Below are positions 11,859-22,450 of a stretch of 64,000 nucleotides of DNA, in pieces. A program made the position numbers and the translations under genes. A model generated the notes under the pieces. The model saw only the letters and a list, made by a program, of their open reading frames with translations, did no database searches and was not told the DNA's origin. This DNA comes from Diphasiastrum complanatum. Lineage: Eukaryota; Streptophyta; Lycopodiopsida; Lycopodiales; Lycopodiaceae. Position 1 is the stretch's first letter. Every line of letters begins with the position of its first letter. The stretch covers positions 1 through 64,000 of the forward strand of contig MU831942.1 in assembly GCA_029204225.1 (NCBI GenBank). The letters are read 5' to 3'.

Positions 11859-12513
11859 TGTGAAAAATACAGATCCTAAGTGGATCTAAACTCCAAGATC
11901 ATTGGCTTGAATGCTTGCACTCCAAACTACATAAGCTAGGAATTGGCAACACATTCTATGCTACCTAGAATGCAAAGAACTTGATCAAAAAGCATTTACC
12001 ACAAATGGAAACTTCCATAAACATCAAGTGCGGCCCAAAATAGCATTATACAGTCCATAATACATCAGCCTATCACTTTTGGAAAGCACCTAAGATCATA
12101 CACAATAGCTTGAAGACAATACACACAACAATGCTCTCAATGGAGGAAGAAACAATGACAATGATCTATTGATCTCAATGAAGCATACAAAAGGTTTCTC
12201 CAACCTGTTCTCCACGACTTCCCTACTATTTATGGATGAGGAAGATGACTCTCTCTCCTCTCTCTAGAAGGTACTTGACCCTAGATATTCCCTATATAGG
12301 AAAAATAGCTAAAAATGGCTTATATGACCAAAATACATCAAAATGGTCTCATTTTGAAGGGTATGAAGTTTGACACTTCATCATACTGAAAAAATACAGT
12401 AAATAAAAACATTGTGGCCTGGTTCACACGTGCGAAACTCCAGAACCAAAACTATTTACAATTTTAGCCAATTTAGGCCTCAAACTAGCTAGGAAATGTT
12501 GACAATTTTCACA
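11859..12513 (-). repeat. Element 1 3' LTR
   Basis: 655 bp, TGTGAAAA...TTTTCACA as read on the plus strand. It differs from its partner near 12083 (T versus C) and near 12440 (G versus A). The stop codon of the polyprotein lies inside it (12509-12511). Confidence 0.95.
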
Positions 12514-15500
12514 CTCCCTCTTCAACATTGGATGCTAGTTTCAACATAGTCTTTGAGCACATTCCAAGATTAGATCTATGCATTAAATATAGGTCCTTTC
12601 CCAATGGTTTGGTGAAGATATCAGCCACACACTCCTTTGAAGAGACATGTTGAAGCTCCACCTCTTTGGCAATGACTTGATCTCTCACAAAATGGTGAGC
12701 AATCTCAATGTGCTTGCTCCTTGCATGAAAAACAGGATTGCTTGCCAAGCTTTGGGCTGAAAGGTTATCACAAAGTATGATTGGAGTCTTCTCTGGTTCC
12801 AGCAAGTGAAGATCCAATAACATCCTCTTGATCCAAAGAATCTCCTTGGTGCATGTTGTTAATGCCTTGTACTCGGCTTCGGTGGAAGATAGAGAGATAG
12901 TTGGTTGCTTCTTTGATAGCCATGAGACCACTCCATCTCCAAGATAGATTGCAAAGGCACTTGTTGACTTCCTATCCATTTGATCACCTGCAAAATCTGA
13001 ATCTGAAAATCCACAAAGGTTAGGTGTAGTACCTCCATACAAGATGCCAAAATCTCTAGATCCCGAGATGTATCTAAGTACTCTCTTTCCTAGCTTCCAA
13101 TGAGCCTCACTAGGATCTTGCATAAATTGACTTAGTTTACCAACCACAAAGCTTATATCAGGTCTTGTGATGGTTAACCATATAAGAGATCCTATTAGCT
13201 TTCTATAGAGAGTAATGTCCTTGAAGGATCTTTCATTACTTCTTGTAGTTAGCTTTACATTTGATTCCATAGGAGTAGAAACAACTTTACAATCTTCCAT
13301 ATGAAACCTTTTTAGAATAGAGTTAACATACTTTTCTTGACATATGAATGTAGATTTAGAAGTTCTAATAATCTCTATTCCTAAGATATAATGAAGTTTA
13401 CCAAGATCTTGAATTTCAAACTCTCTTTTGAGTGCCATCTTGATTTCATCTATATCTAGATTGTTACCACCACTTAAGATAATGTCATCAACATAGATCA
13501 AAAGTAAAGTGATATCATTTTCATTCAATCTAAAGTAGAGAGAATGATCATACTCACTCATAACAAAGTTTTGAGAAAGTAAGAAGGAATTGAGCTTAGC
13601 ATACCAACTCCTTGGTGCTTGCTTTAGCCCATACAAACTCTTTTGGAGATAGCACACATGATTAGGCTCATCATGTGAAACATAGCCCTCGGGTTGCTCC
13701 ATGTAAATATCTTCTTCAAGATCACCATTCAAGAAGGCATTAGTAACATCCATTTGCCACATATCCCAATCATAAAGAGTTGCAAGAGAGATTAGGATTC
13801 GAATAGTTACCATCTTTGCCACGGGTGCAAAGGTCTCATCATAGTCAATACCATATTCTTGAGCATACCCCTTTGCCACCAACCTTGCCTTGTACTTGTT
13901 GATTGATCCATCTTGATTTGTCTTGATCTTGAAGATCCACTTACAACCAATTGCCTTCTTGTCCTTTGGAAGCTTTACCAACCTCCATGTGTTGCTTTTG
14001 ATGAGTGCTTGATGCTCATGATCCATGGCTTGGATCCATTCCTTCTTTTGAATTGCTTCACCTACACAAGTTGGTTCATCAAAAGAGGTAAGAAAAGCAA
14101 AGTTAGAGTTGTCCACCACTTGCTTTCCTTTTTCATCATAGGTTAGCCTTGATGGCTTAGCCCTTTGCCTTTGAGTCTTCCTTGAAGTTTGCTTTGGAGT
14201 GGCATCTCCATCTTCATCCAAGACATCTTGCACATCATGATGATTAGTAGGCACATCAACATCAACATCAACAACATTGGAAACATTCTCTTCATGAAAG
14301 ATGACATCCCTACTTACGACAACTTTCTTTGTAGAAGGAATGTACACTTTGTAAGCCTTGCTTACTTCACTATAGCCAACAAACACACCCTTCTTTGATG
14401 AAGGATCTTCTTTAGTTCTATCATCAAGTGTGATATTGACAAAACATGTACATCCAAAGATCCTACAATGCTTGACACTCGGCCTTCTACCATAAAGAAC
14501 CTCATGAGGAGTTTTACCATCCAAGGAAGCACTTGTCCATCTATTACATAGATAGTTAGCACATGCTAAAGCTTCCCCCCAAAAAGACTTAGCAAGATTA
14601 GCATGTAGTCTCATTGCCTTGGCACATTCACAAAGGGTTCTATTCTTCCTCTCGGCCACTCCATTCTGTTGTGGAGTCCTAGGACTAGACATCTCCCTCT
14701 TAATCCCATGTGCTATACAAAAGTCTTTGAACCTATTTGAGGTGTATTCCCCTCCATTATCAGATCTTAAGCATTTGATCTTTGTATTGAATTGGTTTTC
14801 CATTTCATTCTTGAACTTGACAAATGCAGCAAACACTTCATCCTTACTTTTAAGAAGATAGATCCAAGTATACCTACTAAAGTCATCAATGAAAGTTGCA
14901 TACATCTTTGCCCCACCATTGCTAGTTGTACTAGAAGAATGAATATCAGAATGCACAAGTTGAAAAGCTTCTTTAGATCTAGAAGTAGATCTAGAATAAG
15001 CAAGTCTATGAGATTTGGACAAGGCACAATGTTCACAAACACTATTGTTTGCAACAAGACTTTTAGGGAGACCAAGAACAAGCTCTTTCTTTGCCATTAC
15101 CTCCAAAGATTTGAAGTTGGGATGGCCCAACCTCTTGTGCCAAACTTCTTGGTTTGTCAATTGCTCCCTAGCCATACATCCTTCATGATTAGAGATCACA
15201 TATGCATCAAGCTTGAAAAGTTTACCATGCCTCCTACCTTGAGCAATCAAGGATCCACATTTACTTATCAAACATGCATCTCCAATGAACTCCACATCAA
15301 GTCCTTTGCCAATCATTTGACTTACACTAAGCAAATTCTTAGTGATTGAAGGAATGTACAAAACATTTTCAAGATTTGCTTTCCTATTTGTTGAAAGGGA
15401 AATAGGAATAGTGCCTATGCCTTTGATGTCACATTGACCATCATTTGCAGTGTAGATGATGTTACCTTCTCCCTCATAAGACAATAAGGATGTAAAGTAT

Positions 15501-16462
15501 TCCTTATGTCTTGTCATGTGAGATGAGGCTCCACTATCAATCCACCAAGGATCATTATCATCTATGTTGGCTAACAAACTTGAAGTCATAACAAGTGATT
15601 CACATGTGTTATGTTCTTCCTCATCTATTGTAAGATTTCCTTGCCTCTCTCCTTGCTCTCTTTTCTTCTTATAACATTCATTTGCAAAATGACCTTTTAT
15701 CCCACAATAAAAGGACTTGAACTTTGACTTATTGTTCTTAGTAGAAGAGGAAGAGGAAGAGTGATCATCATGATCAAAGTTACCACCTTTGGACCATTTC
15801 CCTTTGCCTTTACCTTTGCCCTTGAATTTGCCTTTTGTGAAGAAAGCCTCTTCACCTCCACCTTGCAAGGATGCACCATCAAGCTTTGATTGCAACCTAT
15901 GTTCTTCAGCCAATAAGATTTCTTGCAAGTCAACCACACTTGGCAAGACTCTTTGAATGGCAAAACTTTGCACAAGGTTAGCATGTTCATTTAGCAAACC
16001 ATTCAACATAACTTGGACTATTTCACCATCTTTTATGTTCTCATCAATGCATGCTAAATCATCACTTAGGGACTTAACTCTCAAGATAAATGCATGAGCA
16101 CTTTCACCCTCTCTTTGCCTACTAGAAAATATTTGTCTCCTTAGGGTCAATACCCTAGATGTGGACTTTGATTCAAAGAGCTTCTTTAAGGCATTCCATG
16201 CCTCACTTGCACTTTGACACTTTCCAACTTCCTTGAGAAGTTCATTTGTAACATTCATTTTAATGATATGAAGAGCCCTTTTGGCCTTCTTATCAAACCT
16301 TTGTTGCTCTTGAAGTGTGAGAGGTCTCTCTTCAATTTCTGCAACTATGTCCATGAGTTCATTCAACTCAAGTAAGGACTCCATCCTCACTTTCCAAGTA
16401 GAGTAGTTTGATGAACTCAACCTTTCACTAGACTCTAGCATGATCCCACCATTGGAAGCCAT
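12509..16462 (-). CDS. Copia Gag-Pol polyprotein, 1317 residues
   Basis: Single ORF from ATG at 16462. Residues about 1-230 are the UBN2-type Gag. A zinc-knuckle-like site follows near 250-264, but the first ligand is Ser250 (TCC) and only Cys253, His and the last Cys remain. Protease: W-W-I-D-S-G-A near Asp309. Integrase: HHCC zinc site near 440-480, then Asp506, Asp568 and Glu604 with 35 residues between the last two (D,D35E). RT: M-D-V-T-N-A-F-L near Asp905 and Y-V-D-D at Asp992/Asp993. RNase H: S-S-T-E-A-E-Y with Glu1195, and Asp1232 in C-D-N. It would be self-cleaved to make particle, integrase and polymerase. Gag and Pol share one frame with no internal stop or shift, as usual for plant copia. 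All catalytic residues look intact; only the zinc knuckle is odd. Confidence 0.95.
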   Translation of the reverse strand: MASNGGIMLESSERLSSSNYSTWKVRMESLLELNELMDIVAEIEERPLTLQEQQRFDKKAKRALHIIKMNVTNELLKEVGKCQSASEAWNALKKLFESKSTSRVLTLRRQIFSSRQREGESAHAFILRVKSLSDDLACIDENIKDGEIVQVMLNGLLNEHANLVQSFAIQRVLPSVVDLQEILLAEEHRLQSKLDGASLQGGGEEAFFTKGKFKGKGKGKGKWSKGGNFDHDDHSSSSSSTKNNKSKFKSFYCGIKGHFANECYKKKREQGERQGNLTIDEEEHNTCESLVMTSSLLANIDDNDPWWIDSGASSHMTRHKEYFTSLLSYEGEGNIIYTANDGQCDIKGIGTIPISLSTNRKANLENVLYIPSITKNLLSVSQMIGKGLDVEFIGDACLISKCGSLIAQGRRHGKLFKLDAYVISNHEGCMAREQLTNQEVWHKRLGHPNFKSLEVMAKKELVLGLPKSLVANNSVCEHCALSKSHRLAYSRSTSRSKEAFQLVHSDIHSSSTTSNGGAKMYATFIDDFSRYTWIYLLKSKDEVFAAFVKFKNEMENQFNTKIKCLRSDNGGEYTSNRFKDFCIAHGIKREMSSPRTPQQNGVAERKNRTLCECAKAMRLHANLAKSFWGEALACANYLCNRWTSASLDGKTPHEVLYGRRPSVKHCRIFGCTCFVNITLDDRTKEDPSSKKGVFVGYSEVSKAYKVYIPSTKKVVVSRDVIFHEENVSNVVDVDVDVPTNHHDVQDVLDEDGDATPKQTSRKTQRQRAKPSRLTYDEKGKQVVDNSNFAFLTSFDEPTCVGEAIQKKEWIQAMDHEHQALIKSNTWRLVKLPKDKKAIGCKWIFKIKTNQDGSINKYKARLVAKGYAQEYGIDYDETFAPVAKMVTIRILISLATLYDWDMWQMDVTNAFLNGDLEEDIYMEQPEGYVSHDEPNHVCYLQKSLYGLKQAPRSWYAKLNSFLLSQNFVMSEYDHSLYFRLNENDITLLLIYVDDIILSGGNNLDIDEIKMALKREFEIQDLGKLHYILGIEIIRTSKSTFICQEKYVNSILKRFHMEDCKVVSTPMESNVKLTTRSNERSFKDITLYRKLIGSLIWLTITRPDISFVVGKLSQFMQDPSEAHWKLGKRVLRYISGSRDFGILYGGTTPNLCGFSDSDFAGDQMDRKSTSAFAIYLGDGVVSWLSKKQPTISLSSTEAEYKALTTCTKEILWIKRMLLDLHLLEPEKTPIILCDNLSAQSLASNPVFHARSKHIEIAHHFVRDQVIAKEVELQHVSSKECVADIFTKPLGKDLYLMHRSNLGMCSKTMLKLASNVEEGV
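12514..12523 (-). other. Element 1 polypurine tract
   Basis: GAAGAGGGAG on the minus strand, directly upstream of the 3' LTR. This primes plus-strand DNA synthesis. It is also coding, giving the residues E-E-G near the end of the polyprotein. Confidence 0.85.
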
Positions 16463-17620
16463 GATTCTAATGTTTCTTCAACTTTTAGGTTCTGTCCTAA
16501 AGCACTTAGCACTCACTTTTCTCTCAACAAATGATAGATAAAGAGATCTATGAAGATTTAGGACCCTAAAACACTTCTATCTTGAACCTAGATGGTTTCC
16601 AAGCATAGAAAGGAAGATTGAAACACATGCAACACTTTGCACACACTAAGAATGGATTACAAAATCAAACCAACCTGAACACACTCTTGCTTAAGCTCTC
16701 AAACTTTCCAGCAAGTGACCAAATCAAGTTATGGTGTAAAGAGTTACTTGCATTCTTAGAAAATACCCAACTAGGATGCCAAGATTACCTAGTAATGAAC
16801 AAACTTGATCAACATATGATCAACACACTAAGATATTGATTCAACCTGTAAAACCACATGTAAACCACACTTCTAAAAGTTTATAAACTCCATCAAGTGA
16901 TAAATACAAGATTTAGAGGTGAATGAATGAGCACACTTAGTGAATCACAAGACTAGCTTCACTATCTTGTCAAATCTTGGTGTTTAGATGTAGATCTAAG
17001 ATCACTTCACATGAGAATGTTCCTCAACCTGTTAAGAACCTGAAAACACACTTGCATAATGGTTAACACCTTCCAGCAAATGCTCCAATCAAATTACATA
17101 AGGAGAGTTACTTACATGCTCAACAAAGTACACCAAAATTTATGCCAAAATTGATGACAATCTTTACAATATGCTCTTCACAATGAAGCTTACAATATGT
17201 TCACCCAAAAAAGGGGATCTTTCATCCAAATGGGAGCTTTGCTCAGCCTTTAGGAGAATTACAACTCACTCAAAAGAGCATTTGTCATCCACTTAAGGAG
17301 AAGTTTCATCCACTTAAGGAGAGTGTTCATCCAAGAATGGAGATTGTCAACAATAGGATTGAAAAGAACATTGTTAGTATTGAATATGCACAAGCCTCAC
17401 AATCACAAATGATTAGGTGTTATGATCTGATCCAAAATAGTTTCTTTTCAGCCTCTGATCTTCAATAGACCTGAAATATGCTTTTGATCCACAAGTTCAA
17501 CTCACAAAACAAAGGTTAGTAAGATTTGATCAACAAAGCAATGCAAAATCATGCTAGAACTTGATCAAACATCCAAATATCACCAAAAATGGAATACTTA
17601 CTATAAATAGAAGCCAACCA
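16463..17620 (-). other. Element 1 untranslated leader
   Basis: A 1.16-kb stretch between primer site and gag ATG, with no coding frame of note. It contains a 21-bp tandem repeat (17286-17335). Parts recur at 47,191-47,277 (inverted) and 58,021-58,554. Confidence 0.85.
17286..17335. repeat. 21-bp tandem repeat in the copia leader
   Basis: CATCCACTTAAGGAGAAGTTT-type units start at 17286, 17307 and 17328 (partial). The related leader at 58,203-58,270 has one more unit. Confidence 0.75.
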
Positions 17621-17632
17621 GCTCTGATACCA
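17621..17632 (-). other. Element 1 primer-binding site (initiator tRNA-Met)
   Basis: The minus strand reads TGGTATCAGAGC directly after the 5' LTR end. This is the classic plant copia site complementary to the 3' end of initiator tRNA-Met. Confidence 0.95.
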
Positions 17633-18287
17633 TGTGAAAAATACAGATCCTAAGTGGATCTAAACTCCAAGATCATTGGCTTGAATGCTTGCACTCCAAA
17701 CTACATAAGCTAGGAATTGGCAACACATTCTATGCTACCTAGAATGCAAAGAACTTGATCAAAAAGCATTTACCACAAATGGAAACTTCCATAAACATCA
17801 AGTGCGGCCCAAAATAGCATTATACAGTCCATAATACATCAGCCTACCACTTTTGGAAAGCACCTAAGATCATACACAATAGCTTGAAGACAATACACAC
17901 AACAATGCTCTCAATGGAGGAAGAAACAATGACAATGATCTATTGATCTCAATGAAGCATACAAAAGGTTTCTCCAACCTGTTCTCCACGACTTCCCTAC
18001 TATTTATGGATGAGGAAGATGACTCTCTCTCCTCTCTCTAGAAGGTACTTGACCCTAGATATTCCCTATATAGGAAAAATAGCTAAAAATGGCTTATATG
18101 ACCAAAATACATCAAAATGGTCTCATTTTGAAGGGTATGAAGTTTGACACTTCATCATACTGAAAAAATACAGTAAATAAAAACATTGTGGCCTGGTTCA
18201 CACATGCGAAACTCCAGAACCAAAACTATTTACAATTTTAGCCAATTTAGGCCTCAAACTAGCTAGGAAATGTTGACAATTTTCACA
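17633..18287 (-). repeat. Element 1 5' LTR
   Basis: 655 bp, carrying the promoter used for element transcription. Flanked on the right by the GGTAC target duplication. Confidence 0.95.
18066..18073 (-). promoter_or_regulatory. Candidate TATA box in the Element 1 5' LTR
   Basis: CTATATAG lies about 215 bp into the LTR in transcription sense, a usual U3/R distance. The same motif occurs in the 3' LTR at 12292-12299. Position-based inference only. Confidence 0.4.
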
Positions 18288-18292
18288 GGTAC

Positions 18293-18443
18293 TATAAATT
18301 GCATAAGGGTGAGCCATCTACAGCTAGACCTAATCCCTTACATAGGATAGGCCTCCCTACCAAGAGGCCTAGGAAGTAGAGAGTCCCTAAGAGGGCTATG
18401 AGGATCAAAATGCTCCAAAAAAAGTGGAGGAGAATGAACTAAA
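18293..18443. other. Flank of Element 1, no feature
   Basis: Short stretch between the target duplication and the copia RNase H relic; probably part of the same relic. Confidence 0.3.
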
Positions 18444-18860
18444 ATGCATTGGAACGTAGGCAAGCACATTTTGTTCAAGGACACTTTCGATTACAGCTTC
18501 ATGGTGTACAAAAAGCCAAAAGGTTTATCTGAGATTTTTGGCTATGTGGATGTGGATTGGGGAGGTGATTGTGATGATCACAGATCAATCACAAGGTATG
18601 TATTCCATTTTTGTAATAGTTCTTTCTCCTAGTCAAGTAAAAAGCAAAGTATAGTTGTTTTATCCACAACAAAAGCAGAGTATAAGGCATTGTGTAGTGC
18701 AGCTCATGAGGCCATTTGGTTGAGACAAACCTTGGATGAGATGGGCAAGACCACACGACTATACATAGTGATAGCCATACTAGCATCCAACTATAAAAAA
18801 ATTTGATGCTCCACACAAAAACCAAACACATCGAGATTGTCTATCGCCTTATACATGAGA
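18444..18860 (+). pseudogene. Copia RNase H relic
   Basis: The plus strand encodes G-Y-V-D-V-D-W-G-G-D-C-D-D-H-R-S, then W-to-stop-S-S-K-K-Q, then L-S-T-T-K-A-E-Y-K-A-L and A-I-W-L-R. This is the copia RNase H order (first Asp motif, S-K-K-Q, the Glu motif). The Glu motif reads T-K-A-E-Y instead of T-E-A-E-Y, one catalytic position is lost, and a TAG stop sits near 18630. The sequence is unlike Element 1, so this is an older, different copia copy next to which Element 1 inserted. Non-functional. Confidence 0.75.
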
Positions 18861-19051
18861 GGTTGGTGAGTCACTGCAATATTTTGGAAGCTTTTTGACC
18901 CTATTACCAAGGCTTTCCAGAAGCAAATATTTAAAAAAGAAAACCATAAACGCCAGTATGTCCAACGATGTATGCCTCACTAACAGAACCTCGATAATTG
19001 AATCGGTCCCCGAGGTATTCCCATAATATCTTGTGTTGTTTATATAATGTG

Positions 19052-19275
19052 TTTTTCGAGGGATATATCGAGGGAGGTCGGTATACCCCTCGGGGGTAGA
19101 CTGCTCATAGTGACTATGTTTTTCGAGGGATATATCGAGGGAGGTCGGTATATCCCTCAGGGATAGGCTGATCAAAGTGAATGTATTCTGAGGGCTATAT
19201 TGAGGGAGGTCGGTATATTCCTTGGGGATAGAGGGACATAAAGAGCAATGTCTCGAGGCTTATTTCGAGGGGGAG
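19052..19275. repeat. 67-bp tandem repeat, about 3.4 units
   Basis: Units start near 19052, 19119, 19184 and 19250 (partial) with core CGAGGGAGGTCGGTATA. Within the first unit CGAGGGATATA and TATACCCCTCG are nearly inverted, so the units can fold as hairpins. No ORF. Confidence 0.75.
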
Positions 19276-21216
19276 AAAATGCAAAAAAAAAAAAATAATT
19301 AGGACAGCATAGAGCCAGTGTACTGGCTCCATTCTGCCCCAAAAATAAACTCCATCGAACCCCAACTCACACATAAAGTATAGCCTTTACAACTATATAT
19401 TGTCATTATTCAAAATTTGTGGCATACTCAATGTGAATATGATTGAATTCATTAAGGTTTTTGGGTAGTACACAACCATGTGACTTGACAACTATATATA
19501 CAATAATCATAATAGTTTATAACAACTTTGCATGGCACTACAATGTGTGACTCTATTATGCAATTGACCTTTCCACACTTTTTGAAATTTGAATTTCAAG
19601 AAAATTCTTGTGGAAATGTCATGCAAAAATAAATAAATAAAAATAAAAAAGGGTTGCTAGCTATCAATGTTACCCCATTTAGATTGCTGGAGTCCCCAAT
19701 TAAACTTTTTTGGCATGGATTTAATATGTATGATAGAGCCACGCCAAGGCAAAATGCCAATTTTTTGGTGAAGTTTTAGGGTTCCATGGTAAAACACCAC
19801 ATTCTCTTATGTTGTATGATGATTCATAAGTTGACTTGCTAATCTTATGTTACGATCTGATATGTATTGTTGATTCATAATTCCATATGACTCTACAATA
19901 ATCTTATGTTATGTTGTTTTACATACTGAGAATTCAGAATTCCAATTGATCGTGATGATCTTATGTAATGATATGGTGATGATTATGTTATGATTATGAT
20001 TTCTCTATCTACTATTATTGTTGCATTTCTTGGTACGATAAAATTACCCATATCAATTTCAATGTTTTTACTATCATGGATTGTTGTTTATACCGAAGGC
20101 TATTAATGTCGATGACCATTTTCTATATTGGCTATTCATTTGCAATAGAATTAAAAATGCTTTCGATTTTTTAACTTTTTTTTTTTGACAACTAAAAGCC
20201 TCGGTATATTCACCAAAAATTGCTCGAACTATTGTAGTGGTCATTGTTATTGTACGTCAATCTGTCACAACTTAACAACAGTGCATTCCTGATTTGTACA
20301 AAAGCTCTATTTTCTTAGGTTTTCTTGGAAATAAGAGACTTGTTGAATTTGGAAGATGCTATCAAGAAGTAGTCATAACTGCTAATGGTTTGAGACACGT
20401 GAGTAAGGTGCTTTGAGTTAAGAATGAAAATTTGTGTAGAATTCTATTTGAATATTTGGAAGATGAACCAAGGTAAGAGTAATGTTAATTGTAAACATTA
20501 CAAATCTCAAATATTGTCCATGCATGACAATTTGTACAAAAGCTTTTTTGAGGAAAAACATATATATGCTTCTTCTGTTTTCAATTTTATTTGTGGCATT
20601 GATAATATGTTGTTATTGCAAAAAGTTGAGTCTGGAAAAACTCCTACAAGAAATAATTTTAGTTTGTTCTCTAGTTTATTCATCCACATGGACCAATAGA
20701 AATCCTTCAAATGGACCTCAATGTAACGAAAACAAATTCCTTTAATTTGAGCAAAGACTATAGTTTCCCATTGAACATGTTTAAAAAATTTGTTATTGGT
20801 TTGTAAATTTGCCCATAGCCAAGATGGCTAACCAGCCACAAATTCTCATCATTGTGAACATAAGCTTGGCCATCATTTAGTATTTCTTACATGGCATGCC
20901 TTATAGGGCCCTTTTGAGTCAAGAGTTTATCTAATGCATAATTTTGCAAGTGCTGATAGGTTGGTAGTGGAGTTTATAAGACTTTTTCTCCTGGGGCATG
21001 TGATGCAACTTAAGATTGTCGGAAACTTCAATTAAAGCTAGTGATGGTTTCATATGCCTTAAGATCATTTTATTCTGCTTGTTTTGAATCAAGATGACAT
21101 TGTATCTACAAAGGACTACAGATCATTGACAATGTTGAATACTCATTGTAAGATCATTTCTAAAATTCCAATGTTGAGGCACAATATAGAAGATTTTGGT
21201 TTTATATATTAAAACG
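19276..21216. other. No gene recognised
   Basis: AT-rich DNA with A-rich runs (19282-19300, 19620-19650) and a T-run at 20180. Short open frames near 20424-20745 lack features. Confidence 0.5.
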
Positions 21217-21534
21217 CTAGTTCGATAATGCTTCTTGGTTTCCAAGGGAGGCTCGAACTTGGGACCAATGAAACTTTGGATGCCAAGATAACCAACTCAA
21301 CCAACCCCCTTGGGTTCTAGTTCAATAATGCTTCTTGGTTTCCAAGGGGAGGCTCGAACCTGAGACCAAAGAAACTTTGGATGTCAAGCTAACCAACTGA
21401 GCCAACCCCGTTGGACTCTAGTTCAATAATGCTTCTTGGTTTCCAATGGAAGGCTCGAACTTGAGACCAAAGAAACTTTGGATGTCAAGCGTTAACCAAT
21501 TGAGCTAACTCCCTTGGGTCTAGTTCAATAATGA
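21217..21534 (-). repeat. Tandem array of tRNA-derived SINE-like units
   Basis: Three units of 100-102 bp (21217-21316, 21317-21417, 21418-21519) and a short fourth start with CTAGTTCAATAATG. On the minus strand each holds a Pol III A box (TGGCTCAGTTGG in the middle unit) and B box (GGTTCGAGCC), about 35 bp apart as in tRNA genes. The tRNA-like head is followed by a short unrelated tail. Confidence 0.8.
21347..21409 (-). ncRNA. tRNA-like head of the middle SINE-like unit
   Basis: The minus strand starts GGGGTTGGCTCAGTTGG and ends GGTTCGAGCCTCCCC, so GGGG can pair with CCCC as an acceptor-like stem around intact A and B boxes. It is shorter than a canonical tRNA (about 64 nt) and the anticodon arm is not convincing. 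I call it tRNA-like, not a tRNA gene. It would be transcribed by RNA polymerase III if active. Confidence 0.5.
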
Positions 21535-22450
21535 GTTGAATACCATGATAATGGTTTGATGAGGTGCTCTTTGATGTGTTCTTTTCACTCTCAATAACAA
21601 TTAAAGTGGTGAATGTTGATATCATTAAAAAAACGTGACATGAAATATCCCACGAGCTTTGAAGAGTAAATAAAGAAATAAACTGTATCCTAACAAAACA
21701 TGCCATAGTACCGAAGAAGGCTCCACCAATATTTTTGTCATGCACAAAGCTGGAAATTCTAAAGCTCCTATGATGGACTACCACATGATGGCTATGTGGG
21801 CTATTGAGTTAAATTTGTGATTGGACGTGACATTTGAGAGCTCATTAACAGATAGATTTTGTAAGCGTTTCTGGGTAATAGTACATGATATAAGGAAATA
21901 TGAAGATACTGAGCACTTGTAAGACATGCCAAAATTGGTTAGGAACACTTATTGGAGAGGATGCTGGAGCACTAATTCAACATCAAATTCGAAGATGAAA
22001 GTCTCTTGACTTTTGGGTTTTCAGTGAAAGCTCACATTTGTTTCTACCACGAGCAAGATACTTTTGCATTGCAATGCCAGTACGTGAGGTTTTTAGAAGA
22101 TCCACCGACAAACAAAAGACACTATATTGCTGTTGGTGCCCACTACCTTAACAAAACAAGATCGTTGAAGAGCAAGTTTTATATAAACAGTTATACGTTT
22201 TGAGAAAACCTTCTTTGTCGTGCACTTTTTCAGTATAGCAGAATTCAGCTGTAGTGTACATAATCACAGATATGAGCATTAGCACAATTAGCTACAGTTG
22301 CTTAATTTGAGAATTGGAAGCGAATAAAAGCACACATATCTGGATTCTGGTTTTGAGATGCCAAGCACTCAACAAATAAACAATGGAAGCCGCTCAATTT
22401 TTCCAAAAACTTATATCCGGCTTCAATATACAACCTCTAGGGAAGTCGAT
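21535..22450. other. No gene recognised
   Basis: Scattered short open frames on both strands without domain features. Confidence 0.45.

Larger units (their letters stand above)
11859..18287 (-). mobile_element. Element 1: complete Ty1/copia retrotransposon
   Basis: It has 655-bp direct LTRs (11859-12513 and 17633-18287) that differ at only two positions by eye, TG...CA ends, a 5-bp target duplication GGTAC (11854-11858 and 18288-18292), a primer site, a polypurine tract, and one uninterrupted gag-pol ORF of 1317 codons. The order protease-integrase-RT-RNase H defines copia. The near-identical LTRs and intact ORF indicate a very recent insertion, plausibly still autonomous. A second copy of the family enters the window at 63000. 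Confidence 0.97.

Noticed and set aside
14792-15349. 185-codon open frame on the plus strand
   Set aside because: Antisense shadow of the Element 1 integrase.
19052-19275. CRISPR-like repeat array
   Set aside because: Units are adjacent tandem copies without unique spacers, and the genome is eukaryotic.
20424-20745. Possible small membrane protein
   Set aside because: The hydrophobic run arises from AT-rich DNA; overlapping frames are equally open and no homology is recognised.
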